Assembly: GCF_020740795.1 (NCBI RefSeq)
Contig: NC_067282.1
Coordinates: 128,583,132-128,647,131 of the forward strand
DNA length: 64,000 nucleotides
Direction: 5' to 3'
DNA from: Apus apus
Lineage: Eukaryota > Chordata > Aves > Apodiformes > Apodidae
Of the stretch, positions 1-10,800 are shown in pieces (positions within the stretch are counted from its first letter, which is position 1; each line of letters opens with the position of its first letter). A model generated the notes under the pieces. It saw only the letters and a list, made by a program, of their open reading frames with translations, ran no database searches and was not told the DNA's origin. Position numbers and translations under genes: made by a program.

Positions 1-144
1 TTGAATGAAATTAGAAGTTTAAAATGTGGGTGAGAGGAAGGGTTGTTACTGAGCTGCTTTTTCCTTGTGTGAAAGTGTGTTTAAAATGCTGTCCTAGCAA
101 CTGGTGATTAAGTGGGCTCTTCGCTTGAACCATCTTCCTTTTAG

Positions 145-246
145 ATGCAAACTGTTCTGAATTTCCATCTCTGCATCATAAAGAAGAGCAAAGGGGTGGT
201 GCAGAGAAACACGAGACAGATCACTTAAATCTTTTTCTTGAAGAGT
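145..246 (+). CDS. Penultimate coding exon of an unrecognised plus-strand gene (partial)
   Basis: The exon follows a pyrimidine-rich stretch ending in TTTTAG (to 144) and ends at a consensus donor GTAAGT (247-252). It is 102 nt: two bases completing an upstream codon, 33 codons, and one base carried to the next exon. It encodes a charged, Glu/His/Lys-rich, probably disordered segment that ends DHLNLFLEE. Its last base joins the first two bases of the next exon to make Leu, so the frame runs on without a stop. The intron to the next exon is only 81 nt. Upstream exons lie left of the window. I do not recognise the family. Confidence 0.6.
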
Positions 247-327
247 GTAAGTATGAAAAGGCTTTTAAATTGCCATGTAAAGTATTTTTGTCTAAGCAAG
301 CATTAACGTTCTCTTCTCTTTGTACAG

Positions 328-641
328 TGAAGAAAATGAGGGAAAATATGGATATGCTTCTTCTGAATCAGCAAAGTCAGCTGCAGGTCCTGCAAGAAAT
401 TCAGAAACAACTGAATATACTCCTCCCAGGCAATGATCTCATTAATTCAAACGTCTATAATTTAGGACTTCTGCTGGGACGGCAGGCAGCTGCAGCGGCA
501 TCTCTTTCTTTTCCGCTCCTGAACCCCAGCAGTCTCCTCCCCGAGAATGCCAGTAGTCTCTTATCTCAGTCATCTGCTTCTAGAATTCCGCTTGCCACTC
601 AGCTCCCAGTCTCTCAGTATCCTGCACCTTCTACAACTTGA
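328..641 (+). CDS. Terminal coding exon of an unrecognised plus-strand gene; C-terminal helix and Ala/Ser/Pro tail
   Basis: The acceptor is CTTTGTACAG (to 327) and the frame continues from the previous exon to TGA at 639-641, about 103 residues. The first 40 or so form a Leu/Gln-rich amphipathic segment (MDMLLLNQQSQLQVLQEIQK) that looks like a short coiled coil, ending at LLPG. Then come NVYNLGLLLGRQ, a run of five alanines, Ser/Leu/Pro-rich low-complexity sequence, and the C-terminus PVSQYPAPSTT. Oligomerising C-terminal helices of this kind occur in many nuclear proteins, but that is only a resemblance. From memory the neighbours convergent with human FAR1 and FAR2 are RRAS2 and ERGIC2, and this tail matches neither. 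Beginning translation at the in-exon Met residues is less likely because the upstream exon splices in frame. Confidence 0.65.
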
Positions 642-1890
642 TCAGGTTCGTGCTGTGAATGGATCCAATGTCAACAAATGTCACGACTGTTTTGTACGGT
701 TTTCTCACTTGAACGTGTGTTGTGTTGAAACTGCAGTACCTGTGAAGTTGCTGACCATACAGTCAGACTTGGAAAGATACCTGCCTCAGATGCATCAGCA
801 AACAGCAGGTGATCAAATCCCCTGCCCATTCACTTGTTGCAGTATGCAGACATTTTGCAATAATGTATTTTTTCAAGGCAGCTCAAGAGATCTTTATCAC
901 TGGGCTGCAGTTAGGTGCAACAACACGTATATGTCAGATAATGTGTAAAACTTGGGCATGTCTTTCTACCTCCTCAGTCTTTAAAATGTGCTTGGGCAGT
1001 AGGACCACTTCTAATGAACCTAAAGCTAATGATAAAATCATCAGGATTGCTTTAAGCAACTCCTGTTAGATCTGATTTATACAGAGGTAAGCAACATGCT
1101 TAGCTAAAGGTGTTCAGTTTAATTGCAGCTCTGTTCCCAGCATATTTGCAAAAGCTTCTTTCCTTCAGGAAGGCTGAATGAAGACACTATTAAAGCTACA
1201 TAAAAATACTTTCTGATTTTTATTTTTTTTTAAATTTAGAATGAATAAACAACTTCCCCCCCAAAAAACAGTCCCAAGAAAAGGCCACCATTCAAGTCGA
1301 CCTTACTTACTAAGAGTCTGCAGAAAAGCCAAATTGGTTTATAGGACACATTCTTTTGTTCAAAGGTGAACTCACGTGAGTCTGGTTTTAGATACTCTGT
1401 CATATCCTGGTTGGATTATTAAATGTTGTTGACTGTTACCTGTTAGCTCATTGAGGACAGGACTGAGGTAAATAATTACTGTTTGGAGAGAAACTCTCAA
1501 ACTCAGGTGCACCATCTTGTGAAGTCTAAGGAGCGGGGAAATGATCCCCTCCCCTGCTGCCCTTCTCCTACCTCATTCCTGCAGGACTCTGACATGGGGC
1601 CTTTGAAAGCTAGTAAGTGCAGAATTTTAAGAACTACCTCCTTGTTTCTATCAGTGACACAAGCTAGTAGTACTGTCAGGGCCTTTGAGCATCAAAAATG
1701 CAAAAAAGCTACCTGTTCCTTATGTTTGAACAGCTGCTGGGATAAAGAAACTTTGTGACTTGTGCTAAGCCAGACAGTCTTTCTCTTGAGCTGCCATTGT
1801 GTTTGTGGTTGTTGAGTTTGTGGGGTTTTTTTATGATGTGTTGTTAAAAGGATGCCATTTTAGTAATTAATAAAATATTATTTGGATTTT
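642..1890 (+). other. Probable 3' UTR of the left-edge gene, with two poly(A) signals
   Basis: This A/T-rich sequence follows the stop codon and holds only short ORFs. AATAAA occurs at 1244-1249 and 1869-1874; the second follows a GT/T-rich stretch (about 1797-1850). Either could end the transcript. The UTR end cannot be fixed without transcript data. Confidence 0.4.
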
Positions 1891-2607
1891 AGGAACACTG
1901 CTTCCCTTAACAAGTTGTGTCGTTGGTGATGGTGCAATGGTGTCAGATGGTGGCCCAAGAGATAACTGTGGGATCAGCTATGAGACTACTGGTTCTTATT
2001 ATGTGGGATTTTGTATTAATCTTACCTCAGTCACTTAAGCCAAATTGAGAGGCCTTAAAGGAGATTCCTTCAGTGTGAACTTGTACTGAAATATTTGGGG
2101 TATGCTTTCCATCAGTTGTGGCTCTAGACTTAGGATCTCCAATCAGTGATTAACATGAAATGGAAACTCTGGGGTACTGTTCATAATTTCTTGGATATTT
2201 CATTTTGCTTTGAAAAGAAAAATCTCTTCAAAGCAGTGGTTAAAGTTTGTATTGTGTTTTTTAAGATGTTCAGTATTAAAGTCTTGTGTTTTTGTTAGAA
2301 ATTAATATTTTGGTGAGCCTCTGTTCTTTATGAAAGGGCACTGGTGTTTAGACTTGCCAGCCTTAAACTGGAGTTCAGTTGCTCTAATGTACATGTCTTC
2401 CCTGGGTCCTTTTGCTTTTCTCCTTCCATCTTCCCCTTTCCCTCTATCTAAGCAGCTCATATTTCTATCTTTGGAAGCTCCCAAAAAAGAAAACAAAGTC
2501 TGCCACTTCTGCATCCTAGGCCAGGTAAGAAGGATTTCATATTTGAGGGCTCAGGTAGGATTTTTACCTTTTGGGAGGGAGTTTGTATATGATGTGTCAG
2601 TTGTAGT
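1891..2607. other. Intergenic, nothing recognised
   Basis: A/T-rich single-copy-looking sequence. The ORFs here (for example 2330-2641 plus, 2302-2514 minus) show no recognisable domain or splice context. Confidence 0.4.
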
Positions 2608-2900
2608 CAGGTGGGGGCTGGGCTCTTTTCCAGGCAACTAGCAACCAGACAAGAGGGCATGGCCTCAAGCTGCTCCAGGGGAGGTTTAGGTTGCATATTA
2701 GGAAGCACTTCCTCATGGAGAGGGTGATTAGACATTGGAATGGACTGCCCAGGGCAGTGGTGGAGGCACCATCCCTGGGTGTGTTCAAGGAGAGGCTGGA
2801 TGTGGCACTTAGTGCCATGGTCTAACCAATGTGGGGGTGTTAGGTCATAGGCTGGACTTGATGATTTTAAAGGTCTTTTCCAGCCTTGGTGATTCTGTGA
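2608..2900 (+). mobile_element. CR1 LINE, 5'-truncated, 3' end
   Basis: It matches the familiar CR1 3' region in order: the GGCATGGCCTCAAGCTG segment, the ATATTAGGAAGCACTTCCTC segment, CTGCCCAGGGCAGTGG, a GTGGCACTTAGTGCCATGG stretch, then TGGACTTGATGATTTTAAAG and the tip GATTCTGTGA at 2891-2900. CR1 inserts by target-primed reverse transcription and is usually 5'-truncated, as here. The minus-strand ORF at 2607-3248 is an antisense shadow of it. Confidence 0.85.
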
Positions 2901-4400
2901 TACAGAGGAGCATGAGAAGCCATCATACTTCCTGTGGGAGCATAACTGCCTATGGTTACCCCTCCCTCCTATTTGAGAATAGCTGCACAGTCTTTCTCCT
3001 TCCATCCTTTCAAGCATATAAGGGGTTTTGAAAGGTACCTCTGATGCTAAAAATACTTCTGTTCCTTGGTGGGATGGGGCTTGGGGGCTTTTTGCCCATA
3101 TTTGAGGGTATCCAGAATGTTTCTTGCCTCCTTTTCTTCCTTGCAGTGCCCTGGCAGTGGTGTAAAATAGTGTGGGGGCAATATCTGATTGCTTGCCAGG
3201 GATTCTGGAGAGCTTTGCAATGTCTAGGAATATGTAAGAGTATGTCACAGGTGCCCTCCTGGTGAATTTCGAGTCTGTGGCCCATGCAGGTGTATTTTAT
3301 GTTGGGGACTGGACAGTGTGTAGAAAAGTAATCTGGAGGAGATAAAAGCTTCTCTAACAGTTTTGAGTGCTGGGATTGGAGGTTTAATATCATGTCAATT
3401 TGCTTCCCTGAGGCACATTAAACAAAAAAATAATTAAAACATGCTCTTCCTGCTTTAGCACTGCTCTTCTGACAAGCTGTACATAGCTTGTTCAAGGCCT
3501 ATTAGAGGTGGGGATTTGATGTTTTCCTCCACCTCAGTCTTCTGTAATCAGCTCGTGTGCCTCTGCTCAGATTTTTTTACCACTTCAGTCTTGCAATGAT
3601 ATTTTGTTTTCCCTTAAGCTTTTGCAATTTTTCTGGTGAAAAATACCTGGTAGTTGCCTGACATCAAGCAAAGAAATAATGTAAATCAGAATTCAATGCC
3701 TAGAAGGCACTGTGCTGTTTCCAGTAAAGTATCAAGGCAAAGTCCATGTGTGCAAAGTCCCTAGAGAAGGGCTTTGCTGCTGAGAAAAGGGTTGTTGTTT
3801 TGGAGTTTAGATACACTCTTCTTTTTTTGTCCAGAACTCCTCCTTGGTGAAGGCCACTGCCACATCACTGATGACACTATTACCTGCAAGAAGGAGCATC
3901 ATTGCTCATCAAGCTTGTGTTCATTGAGTAGTTCCATAATCCTGCTGTTCCATCATGGGCAGCATGAATGCTGTTGTCAGTGCAGTAATAGAGCAGGACC
4001 TAGCTGATCTAAATGTGTCTCTGGCCCTCTTTGGTGCAGAAAGGTATCAAATAGGTAGAGCGGGTGACAAGAAGAATGAGAGACTCTGGGGTAAAGTTGT
4101 AGCAGATGCAGAGCTGCAGACAAGAAAAATACCAAGTACTGGTAGTTTAAAAAAAAATAAATAATCCATCCAGTTGTGGAAAACAATGTCTTTCTATTCA
4201 CCTGGTTATCTGGCTGCTTTCTTCACCATGGAACAGGTCAAGAACAATATCTGGCCTCTGGTGCTTATTCTGGGCTATTTTGAGACTGTTTTTGGCCTTT
4301 AAAAAATGAAGTTCCATTTGCAGAGTGCCAGGAGCATACTAATCCCTCAGTCCCATTATCAGCTTTGCTACCATTAAGTGGCCTTGTCACATCTCCTTCA
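2901..4400. other. Intergenic, no gene recognised
   Basis: The ORFs at 3010-3393 (minus), 3774-4007 and 3955-4164 (plus) have no recognisable motif. Nothing else stands out. Confidence 0.4.
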
Positions 4401-4622
4401 ATCATAGAATCGTAGAACGGTTTGGGTTGGAAGGTTCCTTAAATAGCATCTAGTTCCAACCCCCCCCCCTGCTGTGGGCAGGGACACCTCCCACTAGATC
4501 AGACTGCTCCAAGCTCCATCCAACCTGGCGTTGAACACTTCCAGGAAGGGGGCATCCACAACTTCCCTGGGCAGCCAGCATCTCACCACCCTCACACTAA
4601 AGAATTTCTTCTTAATGTCTGA
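4401..4622 (-). mobile_element. CR1 LINE fragment, antisense
   Basis: On the plus strand it starts with the inverted tip ATCATAGAATCGTAGAA, followed by the complement of the standard CR1 tail: GGTTTGGGTTGGAAGGTTCC, a run of nine or so C, GGGCAGGGACACCTCCCACT, CCAACCTGGCGTTGAACACT, and AGAATTTCTTCTTAATGTCT. It is truncated at its 5' end near 4622. Confidence 0.9.
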
Positions 4623-7159
4623 ACTAGCAAAACTAGTTGCAAAGCTAGCAATTGGCTTGCCCAATTTTAAAAACTCTGTAATTACTCAATGAGAAGTGTA
4701 GTTCTCATTTTGAAGACAAAGCTATTCTTTACAGACTTTGTCCTAAAACAAAAGTCACTGCAAATGAAGCAAGTCTAGGAAAATGTGCATATTCCCCTGC
4801 ATATTTGCACAAGGCAAAGGAAGGAAATGAGGAAAGAAATAGGAGAAGGCAATATAAGAGAAGCAGCCCCAAGAAACCTCAGCTGCATCAGAAAAAAACA
4901 GAAGAGATGTATATTGCAGTCAGACAGCTGAAAAAGGAAAGTATAATGACTATAAAATACTGGGGAGTCCCACTAAGTTCTCCCACAGTTCACTTGCCCT
5001 TTGTGTCTTTCCCTGTGGCAGTTCAGCCTGGATGGGCAGCACACAGGTACCTTTTCCTATGTTGTGGCTGGCTTGGAAACACACCTCAGTGGGCAAAGCT
5101 CTTGATTATGAGAGCAGGCACAGCTGGGAACATAAATCCTCTGTGTGGGTGCAGAGCTCTGTGGTTTAACCCTGTCTTGGCCTGTGTATTAAAAAGGATG
5201 CAGAAAATGCTTTCACTGGTGGACAAATAATCCCAGTTTTCCATGTTCATTGCAACATGAAAATTGCATCCTTTCTTCTTCTGGCCTGGATGGGACCTAA
5301 TCCTGAGAATCTACCTTGTGAGGGCTCTAGCATGCAGAGCTGAGAGTTATTTAAAAAAAATAATTTAAAAATTAGGTTTTATAGTATGCTGTTATGTTAT
5401 AGCAGGCTTTTGGCAGGATTTTATGCATTTAGTAAGTGCTTGGGTGCATCTGTTTGGTTTTTCTGGCTAACTTGGTTTCTGTACTTGGAGACCTACTCTG
5501 TTCTCTGAATAGATTTTTCTGGCAGCTGAAGAGTTATTTTTTTTAAATACTAATATAGTGAGGACATCTTTTTTGCTTGCTTTCGCCTCCAGGTGTGTAG
5601 ATCCTGTTAAAAATGTTCTGTAGCTCGTCTTTTTAATTATTCTTTAATTATTACTGTCTTCAAATGCAGACTTTAAAAACTCTAATTTCACTACCCTGAG
5701 GCCAAATCTTGAAGGGCTATTTGAAAGGCTTTCAAGCAGAGACAGGGTTTTGGGTTTTTTGGTGTGTTTGTTGTTGGTTTGTTGTTTGTTTGTTTGTTTG
5801 TTTTCTGTAGTTTACATATTCACAGAAATCAAAACTGTTAGAAGCAATTTAATTTTTATTAATTCTTTTGGGGATGCGAAGAGGTTTCAAAAATCTGGCT
5901 TTTCCCAGTGTTTCTCCCTCATAGCTTAGCAATTGTCCTGGGATTTTAAGGCCCTCTAGGTCAGATGCATATTGTGATGTTCTTGTGTCTTACATTGGCC
6001 TCTTCAGGTCTGTCCAAATACATGTTCAGGTCCTCTTTCCCTGCTTATATAATCTTTCCACATTGCTCAAATTCCCTTCTTGATTCCCTGGCACAGTCCA
6101 AGGCAACTTCAGGGTCCTTATCTTCACTTAGAAGGTAATGGTGGAATTTCAGTTTTCCTTTACTGCTGTAGTTGCACCAGGTGGAAGGGAGGGAAGCTGA
6201 GCATGAGTTTGGCTACAGATAGAAAACAGGTAGTGCAATCATAGCAACACAGAGGCAGCTGAAGCAGGTTAATCCATTGCCTGGTCCCTCTCGTAGGTGG
6301 CAATTAGGTGCCAAACTCCCATCTGGAAGGCAGTGAATGCTAGATGCATTCTTGGTTGGGGACATTAACTTCTTCCGAATCTACCTACCTCTCTGCTGTG
6401 GGAGGCTCTGCAGTGTTTTCTATCAGCTCAGCTGGGGTGGTACAGCTTCCTGGAGGAGAAAGTCTGTCCTGAGGCCAGATTTGGGCTGTCAGATGGCCTA
6501 CATTGCTGCACAGGCCCCCTGACATCTCTGTTGGTCATTGTGAGAACATGAAAGGTTTTGTTGACATGCTTTTTTGTAGGAGGCAGCTGAAGTCAGTGAC
6601 AAAAGTATTTTGTTTTTACTGGTAGCACTCATGCAGGATCCCAAATGTAAAATATGCTCCATTTTGACACTTCAGCTCTGCCCTTCATATCCCTGACTCT
6701 GCCTAACACATCTGATCTGGTTTCCTTCCCCATCTATGCATTTTCTGTTCCTACTGCCCTTTGTCCTTCTGTCTTGGTCACCCAGTTTCCCTGGCAAGTT
6801 CTGGATTTCAGATGTCTTGCCTGACTGCTACCAGATGTTCAACTTTCCATCACAGTCTATTTCCTTTCTTCAGTCCTGTCCCAACTTCACTGCATTAGTA
6901 CTGCTGCCTCCAAAGGTGTTGGTCAAGAGCTGGGTGGAGGTTAGTGGAGCAGGGAAAACAGTGGGGTGCTGTTCAGGCTCACCTGCAGCAGTGGATAGTC
7001 TGGAGGACAGGTTATGATCTGGTTGTACTTGCTAGCGGTATCTTCAGCCTGAAGGACTTGTGGCACATTCTGGCAGTGTGGTGAGACTTCCTCATCAAGT
7101 CCCCAAAATGACACTGAATTGCGAAGGGGAGTTGGGAGCTGATTTTCTCGAGTGCAAGG
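4623..7159. other. Intergenic, no gene recognised
   Basis: The longest ORF (4805-5230 plus, 141 codons) starts with a Lys/Arg/Gln-rich stretch and then turns into ordinary-looking sequence with no domain. A TTTG-rich simple repeat lies at 5765-5804. No splice-linked exons were found. Confidence 0.4.
5765..5804. repeat. (TTTG)n simple repeat
   Basis: Imperfect then perfect TTTG/TTG units in a T/G-rich stretch. Confidence 0.85.
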
Positions 7160-7881
7160 CTGCTGTTCAGAAGGACCTCATGAGGCTAGAGGAACAGGTT
7201 AACAGGGAAATCATTAAACTAAAGTGCAAAAGCAAAATTTTTGCATTTGGAGTGGACTAACCCCCTGCAACAGTGGGAACCTCACTGGCTGCCTAACAGC
7301 TCTGATGAAAAGAACTTGGCCAGCCCTGGCAGCAATGAAGGATAACAGCTTTCTGGGCCCTTTCGACACAAATAGAGTTAGTAGATCCAGGAGAGTGATT
7401 ATTCCTGTTCTACCTGGCTCTTATTTCACTGCATCCAGCACGGCGCATCCAGGTTGGAAACCACGTACAAGAAATATACTAATAAACAAGGGAGGGCTAA
7501 AATGGTGCTCAGCAAGTGACCTTTGAGGAGAGGCAGAGGGAGCAGGGGGAAGGGATGGCTTTGGGGGCGGCACAGGAGAGATGTAATAGCAGCTTTTCAC
7601 CACTGAGAAGGTGAAGCTAGGCATGAGAAACAGTTGCTATGAATCGACACAGAGGACACCCTACTGTGTGCAACGAAAATAGTATTTCACCAGAAGGATA
7701 GCAAAGCATGGGTTGCCCAGAGAGGCTGTGAAGTCTCCATCCTTCAAGGTTTTCAAGACCTCATTTGACAAAGCTGTGAGCAACCTTGTCTGAATTCAGT
7801 GTTGACCCTGCTTTGAGTAGGAGTTAGGACTAGAAACCTTCTGAGGTCCCTTCTGACCCAAAGGATTTTGTGAGTCTGTGA
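7160..7881 (+). mobile_element. Degenerate CR1 LINE covering the ORF2 3' end and tail
   Basis: The reading of about 7160-7260 gives VQKDLMRLEEQVNREIIKLK, followed by a CCCCCTGCAACAGTG stretch. This corresponds to the CR1 reverse-transcriptase segment usually read as RDLDRLEEWANRNLIKFN. After it come a SYFTASSTAHPGW-like stretch, TTTCACCAGAAGGATAGCAAAGCATGG, GGTTGCCCAGAGAGGCTGTG and a tail GAGGTCCCTTCTGACCC, ending at 7880. Frameshifts and stops are frequent, so this is an old copy. Confidence 0.7.
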
Positions 7882-10800
7882 AACAGAATGGGAAGTCCTC
7901 CCCTTGCAGTCATAGCTATTATCATAGCATCCTGAAACCTCTGCAAAGCAGAGTCAGAGAAGACATTGTCCAAGCTACTGGGGAGGAAGTGCTGCAATGA
8001 TCTATTAAGTTAGTACTGACACAGACATTACCAGTCAAACCATGACACTGGGATACTTATGCCATAAGATCATTGGCCAGACCATGGTCAGGGATGTAAT
8101 AATTCTGGGGCTATCACTGGAAATGCTGTGGGCTACAGAAAATTCCTGACCAATCCAGCCACCCCAAGGAGGAGCGTGCCCCATATCTCTTGTGTTAGGG
8201 GATGGTGTGCTGCTAGCCCTAGAGGCTGAACATGTTTAAGGAGCACTAAGTGTCTGGTTAACAGCACAGATCCTGGGGGGACACCTACTCTTAGAAGTAA
8301 GAAACTCCCAAAAAGACCTCTAGGACAGTGATCTTTGGCTGGGTCCTGGTGGCTCACTGCATTTATGAATAGGAGTCTGCCTTCTCTTTTTTTTAGGGCA
8401 CTTTATTTGTCAAGATTAAGTTCCATCTGTGGAAGATGTGATTTATATTATGGTAGTCTTAGGTGATGCTCATTGTTTCAACTTTTCCAGGTCCCATTTT
8501 ATGGTGGCTAGTTTCCTGTGTGCTTTGGAGGATCTAGGTATCTCATTCAGGGTTGAAGATACTACTTTAGAGTGAAACTGAATTAGTTTCCCTGGACTTA
8601 ATGATCTATGATATAGATGTTAATGAACTTGTTGTGTTGGACACTATTGATTGTCAGTATACATTTATGCAGCATCCTAATATAGACTCCTAGAGCAGCT
8701 CAAATCACATTCTGGAAAGGTCGGGTTTTCCTTGCAGGGAAAAAGTCAAAGCTAGCTAATCTAGTCTTCCCATGTCTGAAGTTGGTGAAATGATTAATAT
8801 TCCCAGTATCTGAATGAATCTAGTCTATAGGCATTGCAGCAAGGAGTGTCATAGAAAAAGGAATAAAGACATTAATGACTTTGTTGGCTTAGCAGAGTTG
8901 GAAATGTGTGGTATGATAGCTCGTAAGGCCACACATAGGTAAGAGGTGTAAAAAAGGTCTTAAAGAGTTTTCTCATTCACCCACCAAGTTCACTGAAGAA
9001 AAGAGTGGTTCTTCATGCAAAAAAATTGTGTGCAAGTAATTAAAGAGCCTGTCGTAATAACATTGACCGGGTAGAAAGCTTCTATATGGCATTTTCTAGT
9101 TTTGAGTCCTTGATGTTGATAAATTAACAATGTACTTCTGTATAAAAATCCTTTTAAAACTATCTCTGGAATTAGCCTAGTAAGTGGCTTATTAGATATC
9201 CATGTAAGTATCTTTAATTTGAAAGACATCATTTTCACTAACTTAGGTAGGAGTCTCGTGTTCCAATTTCACAGGAATATTCTGTGTTCAAACCCTGCCC
9301 TTGGCAGTGCTTGCAGCCTTCCCACCTTGTGGTCAGCTGCATTTTTAAGAAAATAGGCTGTATCCCATCATCCAAATCACTAATCAGTCTGTCAAATCTT
9401 TCTGGTCTGAGGTAACACATAATTTTCCAGGCTAGGACTGAATTGCAAATAAGTATTGTGATTATGTGGCAGGTTTTGCATTCATTTTACAGTATTTGTG
9501 CCCCAGATTCTTCATGAGAGTAATCATGGGAGATTGTATCAAAAACCTTTTAAAGCATTGACTGCATGCCATCCTCAGCTCCAATGCCTCTCACTCTATT
9601 GCAAGAGAAAATTCAATATGACAGGATTTGGCTTTGGACATCTGTATTGTCTATTATTCTTTTCCTATTTAACTTTGATGTGACTGCCCAGCTTGTTTCA
9701 GTATTGTTTTTTTTAATTTAAGTTGGCCTCATGAAAAATTGTTTCCAGGTTCTTCCTCTCCCTTTCATTTTTTCTTTGGTCTGTCTTTTCCAATCTTGCC
9801 CGTTTTTCCTGAGCTCTCCATGACACCTACCAGCCTACCTCAGTTTGCTCAAGCCTACATGTGATATTGAAAAAATCTAACCTAGGTACTGTGTACCTAC
9901 TTCTCTGTCTGCTCTAACCTGAGATCTTACCCTTTAGTTGCTGACATTGTGTTAATTATGTAATTTCTGCAGCTCTTTCTAGCAAAGAACTTGAAAGATC
10001 TTGATTTCTTCTGTTGATTTTTTCCCCCCCATCTCAGAATCAGCTCTTCCAGTCGGTAATACAGAATGTTTTTATGCTATTCTTTCTGGTTGCATTACCT
10101 TTTGTTGCTTGCCATACTTGCAGTTGCTTTCATTTTTTTCTTTAATTATCTTATATAGTCTAACCCACTCATCACCTCCTGGCTGGTTCCTGTTCGTGAC
10201 TTCAGACCAGCGGGGAAATTTGTGGTTTGTCAGGTTTATTCTCTTCACCTTTTGTCCTTCCTGTAGTTTGAGAGAGTGGGTACTTTTTCACTTAATGTAA
10301 TTTAAGGGACTTGCCTTGGGGTCTTATTGTCAGTGTTCTTGAGTCTCCAAAGTTCTAATTTCTAGAAGTGTACTGTGAGTACTTTATTGTTCTCCCTCTT
10401 TCCGTTGGTTCAGGCACATTTCCAAATATGACCTGGAAGCTCTGGAATGGTTATAGTGTAGGCTTAGGAGGGACAAATGCTACAGTCTTGTGGTGAGGGA
10501 AGTGCAACCCATTTCATACGCCTTGGAAAATGACCAAAAAAACCCCAAACCAAACCAAACAAACAATCCAGATAATTTTATGGTACAACACTTAAAGACA
10601 ACATACAACTGTCTGTCAGCAAATACAGCATCTAATACCTAACTTCCTAGACTTCACATGAAGATACAAAGTCTTTCCACACTCTCTTGGTTTAGTAATC
10701 ATTATAGATGGGAATAATGTCCATCAGATTATTTTCTTTAAATATGATTGCATTTTAAATATTTATTTTAAATATTTCCTGTGTTACTATTTTTCTTATG

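Noticed and set aside
2607..3248. 213-codon minus-strand ORF
   Set aside because: About half of it is the antisense of a CR1 copy, and the rest has no motif or splice partner.
4805..5230. 141-codon plus-strand ORF with a basic N-terminus
   Set aside because: No domain, low complexity at the start, no supporting splice sites or upstream signals. Kept as intergenic.
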